This document shows positions 1-7,823 of a stretch of 31,311 nucleotides of DNA, piece after piece (positions within the stretch are counted from its first letter, which is position 1; each line of letters opens with the position of its first letter). The DNA comes from an uncultured Flavobacteriales bacterium. Its GTDB lineage: Bacteria; Bacteroidota; Bacteroidia; Flavobacteriales; Crocinitomicaceae. Location: assembly GCA_946479985.1 (NCBI GenBank), contig CAMLIF010000033.1, positions 1 to 31,311 of the forward strand. Reading direction: 5' to 3'. The notes beneath the pieces are model-generated. The model did not search any database. It had not been told where the DNA came from and was given only the letters and a program-made list of their open reading frames with translations. The position numbers were made by a program, and so were the translations under genes.

Positions 1-1370
1 CTGCCTTTCGGAAATGCCATTTTCTCCTGCAATTCACTGCACTTCACTTTAGAGTGCAGGTAATGCCCTTCATAAGGCTTTTTACCCGATTCATAACTTT
101 GAATCCGCAAAGAATAAACATTCAGAGAATCAGCGCTAACAGGAGTCATTTCTACTCCGTTCCGTTTCAGGTAATCTATAATTTCTCTTGCTTCTGCAGA
201 AATAATATACGCCTTGGGAGAACGCGCAAAATCAGTAGATTCATACGTGTCATAGAACTTAATTTTCCGATTGTACGGCTGGTTTCTATCGTAGTACAAA
301 CGTTCTAGTCCTGTTACCTCACTTGTTTTGTGAATTGCTGTATAGCCTTTGAAATCTATCCATGAGAAATCGTTATTCGGAGAGAAATTATAAAACCAGG
401 TATTCTGACTCCAGCTATAGGCAACTGCACGTTTACGGGCATTTTCAATTTCAATGGAATTGGTATTCGTCCAGTCGATCAATACCTCCAGGAAAGCCAG
501 ATTTGCCTGTACTCTTTCGGGAAATGGTTTGAGCATGTGTGTTTCAACCGTAAAACTGATTGTATTAAACAACGAAGCGTAGCCCATTGCATAGCGCGGT
601 AAATCGTTAAAAGCGACCAGGCCGGAATCCGGAGTTTCGCCTTTGGTATCCACATACGGACACCAATCCCATTTCTTTTTCTTTAAAGTGGTGGTTAAAT
701 GCGGCAGGAAAGAATTGTACGTAATTTCATTGATTGAGGGAGCAAGCCGCGCTTTCAAGCTGGAAATCAGTGTGAGTGTATATTGGTAATCGGCACCGTT
801 TGAAACGTGATTATCTACAAACACATCCGGATTGAGCGCGTGATAAATTCGGGCAAAGGTTTTCGCGTTTTCAGAATCCATTTTAATGAAATCACGGTTC
901 AGGTCGAGGTTTTGGGCATTTCCCCTGAAACCGTACTCTTCCGGTCCATCCTGGTTTGCACGCGAGGTACCGGACCTGTTAAACATTCCGCCAACATTAT
1001 AAGCAGGAATAATGGCAATTACCGGCAGATCTTCGGTTTTCTTCCCGGCTTTAATCCAGTTTTGAATCCAGATCAAACAGGCATTTACACCATCCGGTTC
1101 ACCGGGATGAATGGCATTGTTAACCAGGAGCGTTGTTTGGTTTTTCGCCTTATCAAAAGCTTTCAAAGAATCTGATCCTGCATTGATCAAACAAACGTAC
1201 AACGGGAATTCAGTATCCGACATTCCCATATTAAACAGCGCTATTTCCTCATGCTCCAGATCCCATTTTTGATACTGTGTAATTAACTCGGGATAAGTTA
1301 AAGTTGTGTTTCCATCGTATTGAGCGAAAGAAAATAAAGGGAAAAGACAAAAGAAGAGTATTGTTCGCAT
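1..1370 (-). CDS. Secreted M14-family zinc carboxypeptidase, C-terminus cut off by window start
   Basis: The reading frame opens at an ATG (complement of 1368-1370) and stays open to the window edge, giving about 456 residues with no stop. Residues 1-17 (MRTILFFCLFPLFSFAQ) are a signal peptide, so the enzyme should be exported. M14 hallmarks are present: HPGE (zinc ligands H88 and E91), the conserved DLNRDF block around residues 156-161, a third zinc ligand H188 in VDNH, and a candidate catalytic Glu at E276 in TVETHM. Family members remove C-terminal residues or hydrolyse peptidoglycan-type peptides; the exact substrate cannot be read from this sequence. The downstream end lies outside the window, so a C-terminal sorting domain cannot be excluded. 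The TPR gene lies 26 bp upstream on the same strand, so the two may be co-transcribed. Confidence 0.88.
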   Translation of the reverse strand, partial: MRTILFFCLFPLFSFAQYDGNTTLTYPELITQYQKWDLEHEEIALFNMGMSDTEFPLYVCLINAGSDSLKAFDKAKNQTTLLVNNAIHPGEPDGVNACLIWIQNWIKAGKKTEDLPVIAIIPAYNVGGMFNRSGTSRANQDGPEEYGFRGNAQNLDLNRDFIKMDSENAKTFARIYHALNPDVFVDNHVSNGADYQYTLTLISSLKARLAPSINEITYNSFLPHLTTTLKKKKWDWCPYVDTKGETPDSGLVAFNDLPRYAMGYASLFNTISFTVETHMLKPFPERVQANLAFLEVLIDWTNTNSIEIENARKRAVAYSWSQNTWFYNFSPNNDFSWIDFKGYTAIHKTSEVTGLERLYYDRNQPYNRKIKFYDTYESTDFARSPKAYIISAEAREIIDYLKRNGVEMTPVSADSLNVYSLRIQSYESGKKPYEGHYLHSKVKCSELQEKMAFPKG

Positions 1371-1396
1371 AAAGGAAATGAATCAAACCGGGGAAA

Positions 1397-2488
1397 CTAG
1401 AATTTCGACGAATAGAAAGCATCCTGATCCTTAATCGTCAATCGATTATCATTGAACCACTTTGCAAATGCTTCCCATTTCTCAGTATTTTTCTCCTTCC
1501 ATGCGTTAAATTCTTCCATATTACCACTACTCAGTGCCCAGTAGTTATATGCTTCAAAATGCCCGGCCTTCTTTGCTTCGTTTTGGTAATCGAATAATAC
1601 AACAGGATAATTCTCATTGTGTTTCATTTGGAAATAAGTATCTACAAATGAAGCTCTGATTTGATTCAAAGAAGCTATAGAGATTTCTTTTTGTCCGATA
1701 CAGGCAAGAGATAAAGTAGGTTCATAAGCAACCAGACCAAACGGCAATTTAAAGTTTTCCAGATCTTTTGCGCTGGAAACGTTAATGTTAACGGTGTTTG
1801 AACAAAAACTCACAGAGTAGGATGAGTCTGACGGAAAAGTAATTTGTGATTTGTAGGTATCGAACATCAATTTGCTGATTTCGGAAGTGCGTTTTGTGCC
1901 GGGCTCCTTCAGCAGAAAGATTTCGCCGTAGATCATACCATAAACTTCCTGATCAGAATGACAGTACAATTTCGACGCCCAGTAGTAATTCGAAGCAAAA
2001 TTAGGTTCAACCCGGATTCCTTTTTCATACCAGCCCAAAGCTTCATTGTATTCTTCTTTAATAAGGAACATGTTTCCCATCTCTAAATGCAGGTTGCCGG
2101 AATTAGGACACTTTTTCAATCCTGCTTCGTAGGTTCCAATTGCAGCATCCCGGTCACCCAAAATATCTTGTGTATTTCCGATCATTTGATATATCTGATC
2201 AGAAGATTTCTCCAGTTTCAGGCAACTCTGGAAATACTTTAAAGCTTTTTTATAGTCCTGCTGTGAATAATACGCATATCCTAATTCATAAGGATAGTTG
2301 TAATCTTTCGGATCGAGTTTTTGAGCTTCTTCAAGCAGTTTGATGCTTTTTTCAAAGTCGCCATCATCCATTAAACGAATAGCTTCTCTGCCTTTTTCAC
2401 GCGCAAGGTCTTTGTCAGATTTAGATTGTGCAGAAACACCGAATGCGAATCCCAAAATGAGCGCACAGGATAGGAAAATTGATTTCAT
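1397..2488 (-). CDS. Secreted tetratricopeptide-repeat protein
   Basis: A 363-residue protein with a signal peptide (MKSIFLSCALILGFAFGVSA, cleavage before QSKSD). Residues about 25-165 form consecutive TPR units with the usual pattern of paired helices (for example GDFEKSIKLLEEAQKLDP, QDYKKALKYFQSCLKLE, EEYNEALGWYEKGIRVEP). Residues about 170-363 show no recognised domain. TPR proteins of this kind serve as periplasmic or surface protein-interaction scaffolds. It precedes the M14 peptidase by 26 bp on the same strand, so it may be first in an operon. It is divergent from ndh, with 142 bp between the starts. Domain call is firm; function is unknown. Confidence 0.85.
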   Translation of the reverse strand: MKSIFLSCALILGFAFGVSAQSKSDKDLAREKGREAIRLMDDGDFEKSIKLLEEAQKLDPKDYNYPYELGYAYYSQQDYKKALKYFQSCLKLEKSSDQIYQMIGNTQDILGDRDAAIGTYEAGLKKCPNSGNLHLEMGNMFLIKEEYNEALGWYEKGIRVEPNFASNYYWASKLYCHSDQEVYGMIYGEIFLLKEPGTKRTSEISKLMFDTYKSQITFPSDSSYSVSFCSNTVNINVSSAKDLENFKLPFGLVAYEPTLSLACIGQKEISIASLNQIRASFVDTYFQMKHNENYPVVLFDYQNEAKKAGHFEAYNYWALSSGNMEEFNAWKEKNTEKWEAFAKWFNDNRLTIKDQDAFYSSKF

Positions 2489-2630
2489 AAGATGTATTAA
2501 AGTTGGATTCGAAGTTAGTCTTTTTTGTGTGAAATATTATTCACGACTTGTTAAAAAACAAAACATAATAATCCTTAAAAATCATGCATCAAGAGAACAA
2601 TGAGGGTATATTCATGCTTAACTTCAAGGC

Positions 2631-3902
2631 ATGGAACGAAAAAAGATAGTTATCATCGGCGGTGGCTTTGCAGGATTAAATCTTGCAAGGAAACTCAAAA
2701 AAACGAACTGTCATGTGGTGTTGGTTGACAAGCAAAATCATCACATGTTTCAACCACTCTTCTACCAGGTTGCCAGCGCGCGACTTGAGCCTTCCAGTAT
2801 TTCTTTTCCCTTCAGGGCATTGTTCAAACGATCTAAAAATGTAGAATTTCGTTATGCAACTGTAACTGCTATTAAGCCGGAAGAGCATTTGATTGAAACA
2901 AGCATGGGAAAACTCGATTATGATGAGTTGGTCATTGCTACAGGTTGTCGCACAAACTTCTTCGGGAACCAGGACATTGCGCGATACTCTCTGGCTATGA
3001 AAACCACTCAGCAAACAACCCATATTCGAAACAGTATTCTCGCCAAATTTGAGAAGATCATGTTTGTTGATGAAAAGGAACGGGAAGAATTAATGAATCT
3101 CGTAATTGTTGGTGCCGGTCCTACCGGCGTTGAACTTTCGGGAGCTTTCGCTGAAATGAAACGAAATGTTTTGCCCAGAGATTATCCGCAATATGATTTT
3201 TCGAAGTTACAGATTACGCTTTTAGAAGGCAGTGAACACACATTGAACTCTATGGGCGATGCTTCAAGAAAATGGTCAAGAAAGTACCTGGAAGAATTAG
3301 GTGTTGAAGTTCGGACATCTACGGTAGTTGAAAACTACGATGGCCATGATCTGAGACTCAAAAGCGGCGAAATCATTCCTACCCAAACGGTTATTTGGGC
3401 TGCCGGGGTTACAGGAAATGTAATTCCGGGATTGGAAAATGCGACTATGGTCCGTTCACGCTATACAGTTAACCGTTATTCTCAAGTTCAGGGCTATCCC
3501 GACATCTATGCAATTGGCGATATTTCCTACATGGAAACGGAGAAATTCAAGCAGGGGCATCCGCAGCTGGCCAATGTAGCTATTAACCAGGGGAAAATGC
3601 TGGCAAGGAACTTTTTACGGAAATGGAAAGGCGAAGAACAGAAACCTTTTGAGTACAAAGACAAAGGATCAATGGCAACAATCGGAAAACACAAGGCGGT
3701 TGTTGAATTGCCGTTTATGAATTTTCAGGGCTATTTTGCCTGGATGGTCTGGATGGTACTTCACCTGATGCTTATTTTGAGTATCAGAAATAAAATTGTA
3801 GTGTTTTTCAACTGGGCATGGAGATATTTAACCGGCGACAGTTCCCTGAGATTGATCTTAAGAGATGAAAAAGACAGGGAAAGTTTGAGGAGTAATGAAT
3901 AG
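2631..3902 (+). CDS. ndh: Type II NADH dehydrogenase (NDH-2)
   Basis: This 423-residue flavoprotein oxidises NADH and passes electrons to quinone at the inner face of the cytoplasmic membrane without pumping protons. The N-terminus carries the FAD-binding Rossmann motif (IVIIGGGFAGLNLA, residues 6-19). A second dinucleotide fold for NADH starts near residue 157 (VIVGAGPTGVELSG). The family motif YAIGDIS with the FAD-contacting Asp is near residue 295, followed by LANVAINQGKMLARN. The C-terminal 70 residues contain a hydrophobic/aromatic stretch (FAWMVWMVLHLMLILSI) that anchors NDH-2 enzymes to the membrane. Length and motif order match the family. It is a single-gene unit, convergent with the ORF6N gene. 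Confidence 0.95.
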   Translation: MERKKIVIIGGGFAGLNLARKLKKTNCHVVLVDKQNHHMFQPLFYQVASARLEPSSISFPFRALFKRSKNVEFRYATVTAIKPEEHLIETSMGKLDYDELVIATGCRTNFFGNQDIARYSLAMKTTQQTTHIRNSILAKFEKIMFVDEKEREELMNLVIVGAGPTGVELSGAFAEMKRNVLPRDYPQYDFSKLQITLLEGSEHTLNSMGDASRKWSRKYLEELGVEVRTSTVVENYDGHDLRLKSGEIIPTQTVIWAAGVTGNVIPGLENATMVRSRYTVNRYSQVQGYPDIYAIGDISYMETEKFKQGHPQLANVAINQGKMLARNFLRKWKGEEQKPFEYKDKGSMATIGKHKAVVELPFMNFQGYFAWMVWMVLHLMLILSIRNKIVVFFNWAWRYLTGDSSLRLILRDEKDRESLRSNE

Positions 3903-3919
3903 GTCTGAAAAAGAAAGTC

Positions 3920-3942
3920 TGGTATTACAAATTGTGATACCA
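3920..3942. terminator. Near-perfect palindrome between convergent genes, candidate terminator
   Basis: TGGTATTACAA and TTGTGATACCA are complementary over 11 bp with one wobble, separated by a single base, so a hairpin of about 10 bp with a 3-nt loop is possible. It lies between the stops of ndh (3902) and the ORF6N gene (3963). Read on the minus strand the stem is followed by a T-rich stretch (CTTTCTTTTT), which fits termination of the ORF6N transcript. Its core (ATTACA-N3-TGTGAT) resembles the palindrome inside the ORF6N gene, so a protein-binding site is an alternative. Confidence 0.5.
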
Positions 3943-3962
3943 CATAGTTAAATCTCCCCTTA

Positions 3963-4481
3963 TTAGACGTTCTGACTAAACCCTATTCTGGGCCTCTGTT
4001 CCTGTTCACAAGTGAGTTGGTTCTTTTTCACCAGAAAATCGAGTACTTCGAAAACATCTTCGAATTGTTGATTGTATTGTTTTTCCAGATCATTCAGTTT
4101 TAGCGACAATTCCCGGTTCGTAAATGCAATTTGGCGGATTGTTACAAACGCCCGCATGATTGAAATATTCGCCTGTATCGCTGTTTTACTTTTTAAAACA
4201 CTTGACAACATGGCCACTCCTTGCTCCGTAAATGCGAAGGGCAAATATTTTGAAAACGTTCCTCGCCCTTTTTCTAAGATCACAGATTGTGATCTTAGAA
4301 AATTATTTTCCTCCGAAGTCAACTCAAACATAAAATCTTCTGGGAACCTATCTAAATTCCTTCTTACAGCTTGTTTTAAAACCCGGGTTTCAACCTGGTA
4401 CAATTCTGCCAGATCGTAATCCAGCATAACCTTCTGTTCTCTGATCTGGTGGATCTTCTGATTGATTAATTCTAGATGCAT
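3963..4481 (-). CDS. ORF6N-domain DNA-binding protein
   Basis: A 172-residue protein whose first 90 residues match the ORF6N domain (PF10543), a phage-type DNA-binding module related in use to KilA-N and BRO domains. Recognisable blocks are the DYDLAELYQVETRVLKQAV segment at residues 21-39, RFPEDFMFELT, and the strongly conserved AFTEQGVAMLSSVL. A C-terminal helical region around residues 120-155 (LSLKLNDLEKQYNQQFEDVF) probably makes a coiled coil for oligomerisation. Orphan ORF6N genes are frequent in Bacteroidota genomes; their targets are not established to my knowledge. A 14-bp perfect inverted repeat lies inside the coding sequence and a related palindrome lies just downstream. No other phage gene is visible nearby. 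Confidence 0.88.
   Translation of the reverse strand: MHLELINQKIHQIREQKVMLDYDLAELYQVETRVLKQAVRRNLDRFPEDFMFELTSEENNFLRSQSVILEKGRGTFSKYLPFAFTEQGVAMLSSVLKSKTAIQANISIMRAFVTIRQIAFTNRELSLKLNDLEKQYNQQFEDVFEVLDFLVKKNQLTCEQEQRPRIGFSQNV
4271..4301. repeat. 14-bp perfect inverted repeat inside the ORF6N gene
   Basis: TTTCTAAGATCACA (4271-4284), a 3-nt centre GAT, and TGTGATCTTAGAAA (4288-4301) are exact reverse complements. The palindrome encodes the FLRSQSVILE segment of the ORF6N protein. A 14-bp exact match inside a coding region is unlikely by chance. It could act as an operator for the gene's own product or as an mRNA hairpin; neither is shown by sequence alone. Confidence 0.8.
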
Positions 4482-4552
4482 AAATTCTTTTTCTATTTAA
4501 GATAGTGAAAAAGATGATTTAGATCCAAGTGTTTTTTTTTAGACGATTAGAC

Positions 4553-4601
4553 GTTTTTTTTAAAGAAAAAGAAAAAGGTCCAATCCGAAGACTGAACCTT
4601 T
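4553..4601 (-). terminator. Rho-independent terminator of the type B surface-protein operon
   Basis: On the minus strand, just after the stop at 4623, a 12-bp stem runs from AAAGGTTCAGTC to GATTGGACCTTT. All pairs are satisfied if two G-U wobbles are allowed, and the loop is TTCG closed by C-G, an exceptionally stable tetraloop. The stem (4574-4601) is followed by TTCTTTTTCTTT, giving the expected U-rich tail. Confidence 0.88.
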
Positions 4602-4622
4602 ACTGAATCATTTATCTCACAT

Positions 4623-6896
4623 TTACTTCAACAACGTAAAATGACCAATCACTTCAATGCGATTATCGGCTCGTTGATGTTTTATCACGATCTTATATAC
4701 ATAATCGCCTTCTTTGCAGAGTTGTGTTTTATAGTAACCATCCCAGCCAACATCCAGGTTGTGTGTCTCAAACAATACTTCTCCCCAACGATTGAAAATA
4801 AGCATGGTATATGACTGAATGTCGAATCCCTGATTGAAAATCGGTAGAAAAACATTATTGTGCTCATCTCCGTCAGGAGTAAAAGTATTCGGGACATAAT
4901 AAATCAATTCATCCTTTACACCTATTGTCACCCAGGCAGAATCTATACACGGACCCGAGTTTGCGTAAAGCATTACCTGGTAAGATCCCGGGGCCTGAAT
5001 ATAAGTATGTGTCGGATTTGTTACATTGGAACTGGTACCGTCTCCAAAAGTCCAGAAATAATTTAATGCATCCGTGGAAGAATTGGTGAATTCAAAATGC
5101 GGGTCCATCAGGCTGGCTTCTGTTGGGGAAACTGAAAAGTCAGCATCAGGTCTGGGGAAAATTGTTATCATTCCAACATTTGTAAGCGAATTGGTACAAC
5201 CATTGGCATCGGTAATAGTTAATCCAACGTCAAAGGTTCCCGGAGTGTCATACAAATTAGTAACACTGCCACAACCGTTTTGAGACGGATACCCTTGAAA
5301 ATTCCAGACACAATTGGAAGAACCAGGACTTGTATTGGTAAACGTAATAGTTTGCGGATTACAGCCTGTAGTTACATCGCTCAAAAAAGAAACCGTTGGA
5401 TTCGGAAGAACAGTCACGGAAACATTATCGGTGGAAGTACAACCTCCTGCTATTGTTACAGTTAGTGTATAATTAGTTGTTCCGGATGTACTTGCTGTAC
5501 ATGTTGGATTTGCAATTGTTGCGTCACTTAATCCAGTTCCGGGAGTCCACAAATAAGAGTTTCCTGCAACAGGTGCTTGTCCGAGTTGATTACCGGTTGT
5601 TGCATTCACACAAAGTGAAAGATCTGCTCCGGCGTTTGCAACTGGCGGTGCCAGCACGGTTATTGTCTGCGTTTGACTGCATCCTGAAGAAGTTGTGTAA
5701 GTAATGGTTGTTGTTCCCGCGGAAACTCCTGTAACCAATCCTCCGCTTGTAATTGTTGCTGCTGCAGGATTCGAAGAAACCCATGGAGCTGCCGGATCAG
5801 GTGTATCAGGACTGGTTAGAGTAGTTGTAGCTCCAATACACAAATTGGTTGTTGGCGCATTGATTACAGGAGACGGATTAACCACAATGGTTGTTGTAGA
5901 AGTACACGGAACACCTGCATCTGTTGCTGTTACAGTATACGTGTATGAACCTGCAGCAGCCGGAACCGGAACATTCATCGGATTTTGGTCCGTAGAAGTA
6001 AAACCGCCCGGGCCTGTCCATGCCCAGGTTGCTCCTGCCACATTTGTTGCCGTTAAATCAAAAGTAGCCGTTCCCTGGCAAACATCTCCGCTATTTCCGG
6101 CTGTTACCGTACATCCTCCGCAGGAAGTTACCGTAATCGTTGCGGTTGCAGTTGCTGATGACGGGCATAGCGGATTTCCGGTAGCCGAGTTAACTGTGTA
6201 CGTATACGTTCCAGGAGTTGACGGCGGAGTTGCAGTAACGGTTGAACCGGTTGTTCCACTTAAGTTTGGTGAAGCATTCCATGTATAGGTTCCGTTTCCA
6301 CCCGTTGCTGTTAGGACCACCTGGTCACCCCCACAAATAGACGCTGTTGCCGGATTCACATCTACCGGAATAGAAACCCCTGTATTTGCAGCGAAAATGT
6401 AATCACAAACATCGCCTGCAAATCCATCGATCATGATATAGTAAGTATTTCCGGGGGTTAATCCGCTTGCAGAAACGTTTTGAGAACCTGCAGAAGGTGC
6501 TAGCTCATCACAATAATAAGACGTGACAGTTCCTGAGCAATTTGTTGCCGAAAAAATCATGATTTGAATTCCGTCGCCATAAGTGGAGTTGAAAACCCAA
6601 ACATCAAAGGAAATAGAAGATGATGAAGCAACGAAAGTCAAAAAAGAGTTATTTTCAATAGAGCCGCAAAATTCGCCGGATAACCCGCAATCACTTAATC
6701 CGAGGAAACCACATGATTGGCTCCATGAATTGGCGGTGTACGACGATGATGTATTTCCGCAATAACCATTTAACTCGCAAATTGGAGTAGCTGTTGCACA
6801 GGTATTTCCGGCTGCGGGATTCGATCCGCAAGGGGGTTGTGTTTGTCCTGAAAATCCTATCAGAAGAAAAACGAGTAGATAAACGAACTTTTTCAT
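4623..6896 (-). CDS. T9SS type B surface protein with Ig-like/PKD domains (gliding motility-associated C-terminal domain)
   Basis: A 757-residue exported protein. Residues 1-19 are a signal peptide. An N-terminal Cys-rich domain (about 20-175) of a type common in Bacteroidota adhesins is followed by several Ig-like or Big/HYR-type modules rich in Thr, Val and Gly (about 176-580). A PKD domain follows (about 585-665) with the WTFGDGTSSN signature. The last 85 residues form the gliding-motility-associated/type B sorting domain, starting VPNTFTPDGDEHNNVF and containing IFNRWGEVLFE and WDGYY. Such domains direct export through the type IX system and release or attachment at the surface. Its start overlaps the stop of the upstream 93-residue gene by 4 bp, implying translational coupling. 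The ligand is unknown. A long open frame on the opposite strand is a by-product of its repetitive codons. Confidence 0.92.
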   Translation of the reverse strand: MKKFVYLLVFLLIGFSGQTQPPCGSNPAAGNTCATATPICELNGYCGNTSSSYTANSWSQSCGFLGLSDCGLSGEFCGSIENNSFLTFVASSSSISFDVWVFNSTYGDGIQIMIFSATNCSGTVTSYYCDELAPSAGSQNVSASGLTPGNTYYIMIDGFAGDVCDYIFAANTGVSIPVDVNPATASICGGDQVVLTATGGNGTYTWNASPNLSGTTGSTVTATPPSTPGTYTYTVNSATGNPLCPSSATATATITVTSCGGCTVTAGNSGDVCQGTATFDLTATNVAGATWAWTGPGGFTSTDQNPMNVPVPAAAGSYTYTVTATDAGVPCTSTTTIVVNPSPVINAPTTNLCIGATTTLTSPDTPDPAAPWVSSNPAAATITSGGLVTGVSAGTTTITYTTSSGCSQTQTITVLAPPVANAGADLSLCVNATTGNQLGQAPVAGNSYLWTPGTGLSDATIANPTCTASTSGTTNYTLTVTIAGGCTSTDNVSVTVLPNPTVSFLSDVTTGCNPQTITFTNTSPGSSNCVWNFQGYPSQNGCGSVTNLYDTPGTFDVGLTITDANGCTNSLTNVGMITIFPRPDADFSVSPTEASLMDPHFEFTNSSTDALNYFWTFGDGTSSNVTNPTHTYIQAPGSYQVMLYANSGPCIDSAWVTIGVKDELIYYVPNTFTPDGDEHNNVFLPIFNQGFDIQSYTMLIFNRWGEVLFETHNLDVGWDGYYKTQLCKEGDYVYKIVIKHQRADNRIEVIGHFTLLK

Positions 6897-7174
6897 TTCA
6901 CGGTTTTCATTCGTTCTTCGATATACAAAAGGATCTCCTTGTTCCGGGCAGAAGGCTCGGTTCTGTTCTTGTAGATGTAGGATTCACGCCATTTCTTCAG
7001 TTCAAAAATGGATAACGTGTCTATTCGGGCATATAATTGTTGAATAGAATCTACAGAAAGGGAATCTCCCGAATAAATGGAGAGTGTGTTCTTAACAGGC
7101 AACGTGTGCGTGTGTGCACATGTTCCGGTTATTCCAATAGTCGTAACCATTGAAGCCAGTAATAGTAGTTTCAT
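6893..7174 (-). CDS. Small exported protein of unknown function
   Basis: A 93-residue protein with an N-terminal hydrophobic signal (MKLLLLASMVTTIGITGTCA) and a charged C-terminal half (LKKWRESYIYKN, EILLYIEERMKTVK). I do not recognise a family. Its stop codon overlaps the ATG of the 757-residue surface protein (ATGA, 6893-6896), so the two are probably translated from one mRNA, and it may assist or accompany that protein. It is likely the first gene of the operon, since 156 bp of non-coding DNA separates it from the SRPBCC gene. Confidence 0.7.
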   Translation of the reverse strand: MKLLLLASMVTTIGITGTCAHTHTLPVKNTLSIYSGDSLSVDSIQQLYARIDTLSIFELKKWRESYIYKNRTEPSARNKEILLYIEERMKTVK

Positions 7175-7198
7175 ACGTAGTAGTAATAATATAGTGTG

Positions 7199-7220
7199 TT
7201 GAATTATTTTACTAATTCAA
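7199..7220. promoter_or_regulatory. 8-bp inverted repeat in the leader of the surface-protein operon
   Basis: TTGAATTA and TAATTCAA are exact reverse complements separated by 6 bp, 25 bp upstream of the ATG at 7174. It could be a repressor or activator site or an mRNA leader hairpin. A possible Bacteroidota -7 element, TACTTTTC against TAnnTTTG, lies upstream on the minus strand at 7266-7273. Both calls are pattern matches only. Confidence 0.3.
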
Positions 7221-7330
7221 TTTGAAGACGAATTTAAAACAATTGAGTTGCCTGTTGATGAAAACGAAAAGTATATAACCGAATAATAACGAAATGTTAA
7301 ATATAAAACTAAATCATTTTAGCAGGACAC

Positions 7331-7783
7331 TTACCGAGACTCTGCCTCCGTTTTGATATGCTGATTTCGAGCGATTAAAAATTTGCGTAAATAACGTTTT
7401 AATACCAATACATTGAAGCATTTACCTAAAATACCGCACGGAGATTCAAACTCGAACCGGTCTTTCATAAGAACAAATTCTCCGTCCTGAACAAAGAAAT
7501 GATCGTGTTCAATTTTCTTAAAAGCTCCTTCCAATTGTTCGTCTCTGAAATAGTACGGGCTTTTGTGCGCCGTGATCTTAGATGTTAATGTTTGCCGGAT
7601 CCAGAAATGTGTAGCTTCCCAGGTTACCGTTTCGTCCAATTGAATGAGCCCGGAAGTTCTGCCTGCAATTGCCTTTTCTCTTGTTTTTCCGGTCGACAGA
7701 ATGTGCAGATCTATACTTGTAGAAAGGTCGAAACAGACTTTTATCGGAGCTTTAATTCGTGTTTCGAGTTCAATTACCGGCAT
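7331..7783 (-). CDS. SRPBCC-family protein
   Basis: A 150-residue soluble protein fitting the START/Bet v1-like SRPBCC fold of about 150 residues. It begins with the typical first strand and helix (IELETRIKAPIKVCFDLS) and contains the central strands (ETVTWEATHFWIRQTLTSKIT) and the closing strand-helix (FVLMKDRFEFESPCG, LVLKRYLRKFLIARN). Members bind hydrophobic ligands; some are annotated as cell-division inhibitor-like, but nothing here points to that role. It begins 40 bp after the stop of the DnaE-type polymerase on the same strand, so it may be the last gene of that operon. Ligand unknown. Confidence 0.8.
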   Translation of the reverse strand: MPVIELETRIKAPIKVCFDLSTSIDLHILSTGKTREKAIAGRTSGLIQLDETVTWEATHFWIRQTLTSKITAHKSPYYFRDEQLEGAFKKIEHDHFFVQDGEFVLMKDRFEFESPCGILGKCFNVLVLKRYLRKFLIARNQHIKTEAESR

Positions 7784-7823
7784 TTCAGTGATGAATTATT
7801 GTTTCTTAAAGCTACTAATTTAA

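Noticed and set aside
3920..4301. CRP-type binding sites (TGTGA-N6-TCACA)
   Set aside because: The half-sites here are in the reverse order (TCACA-N3-TGTGA), so they do not match the CRP consensus.
5704..6288. 194-residue plus-strand open frame rich in Val, Ala and Pro
   Set aside because: It lies entirely antisense to the Ig-like region of the T9SS adhesin; its low-complexity composition is a by-product of Thr/Gly/Ala-rich codons on the other strand.
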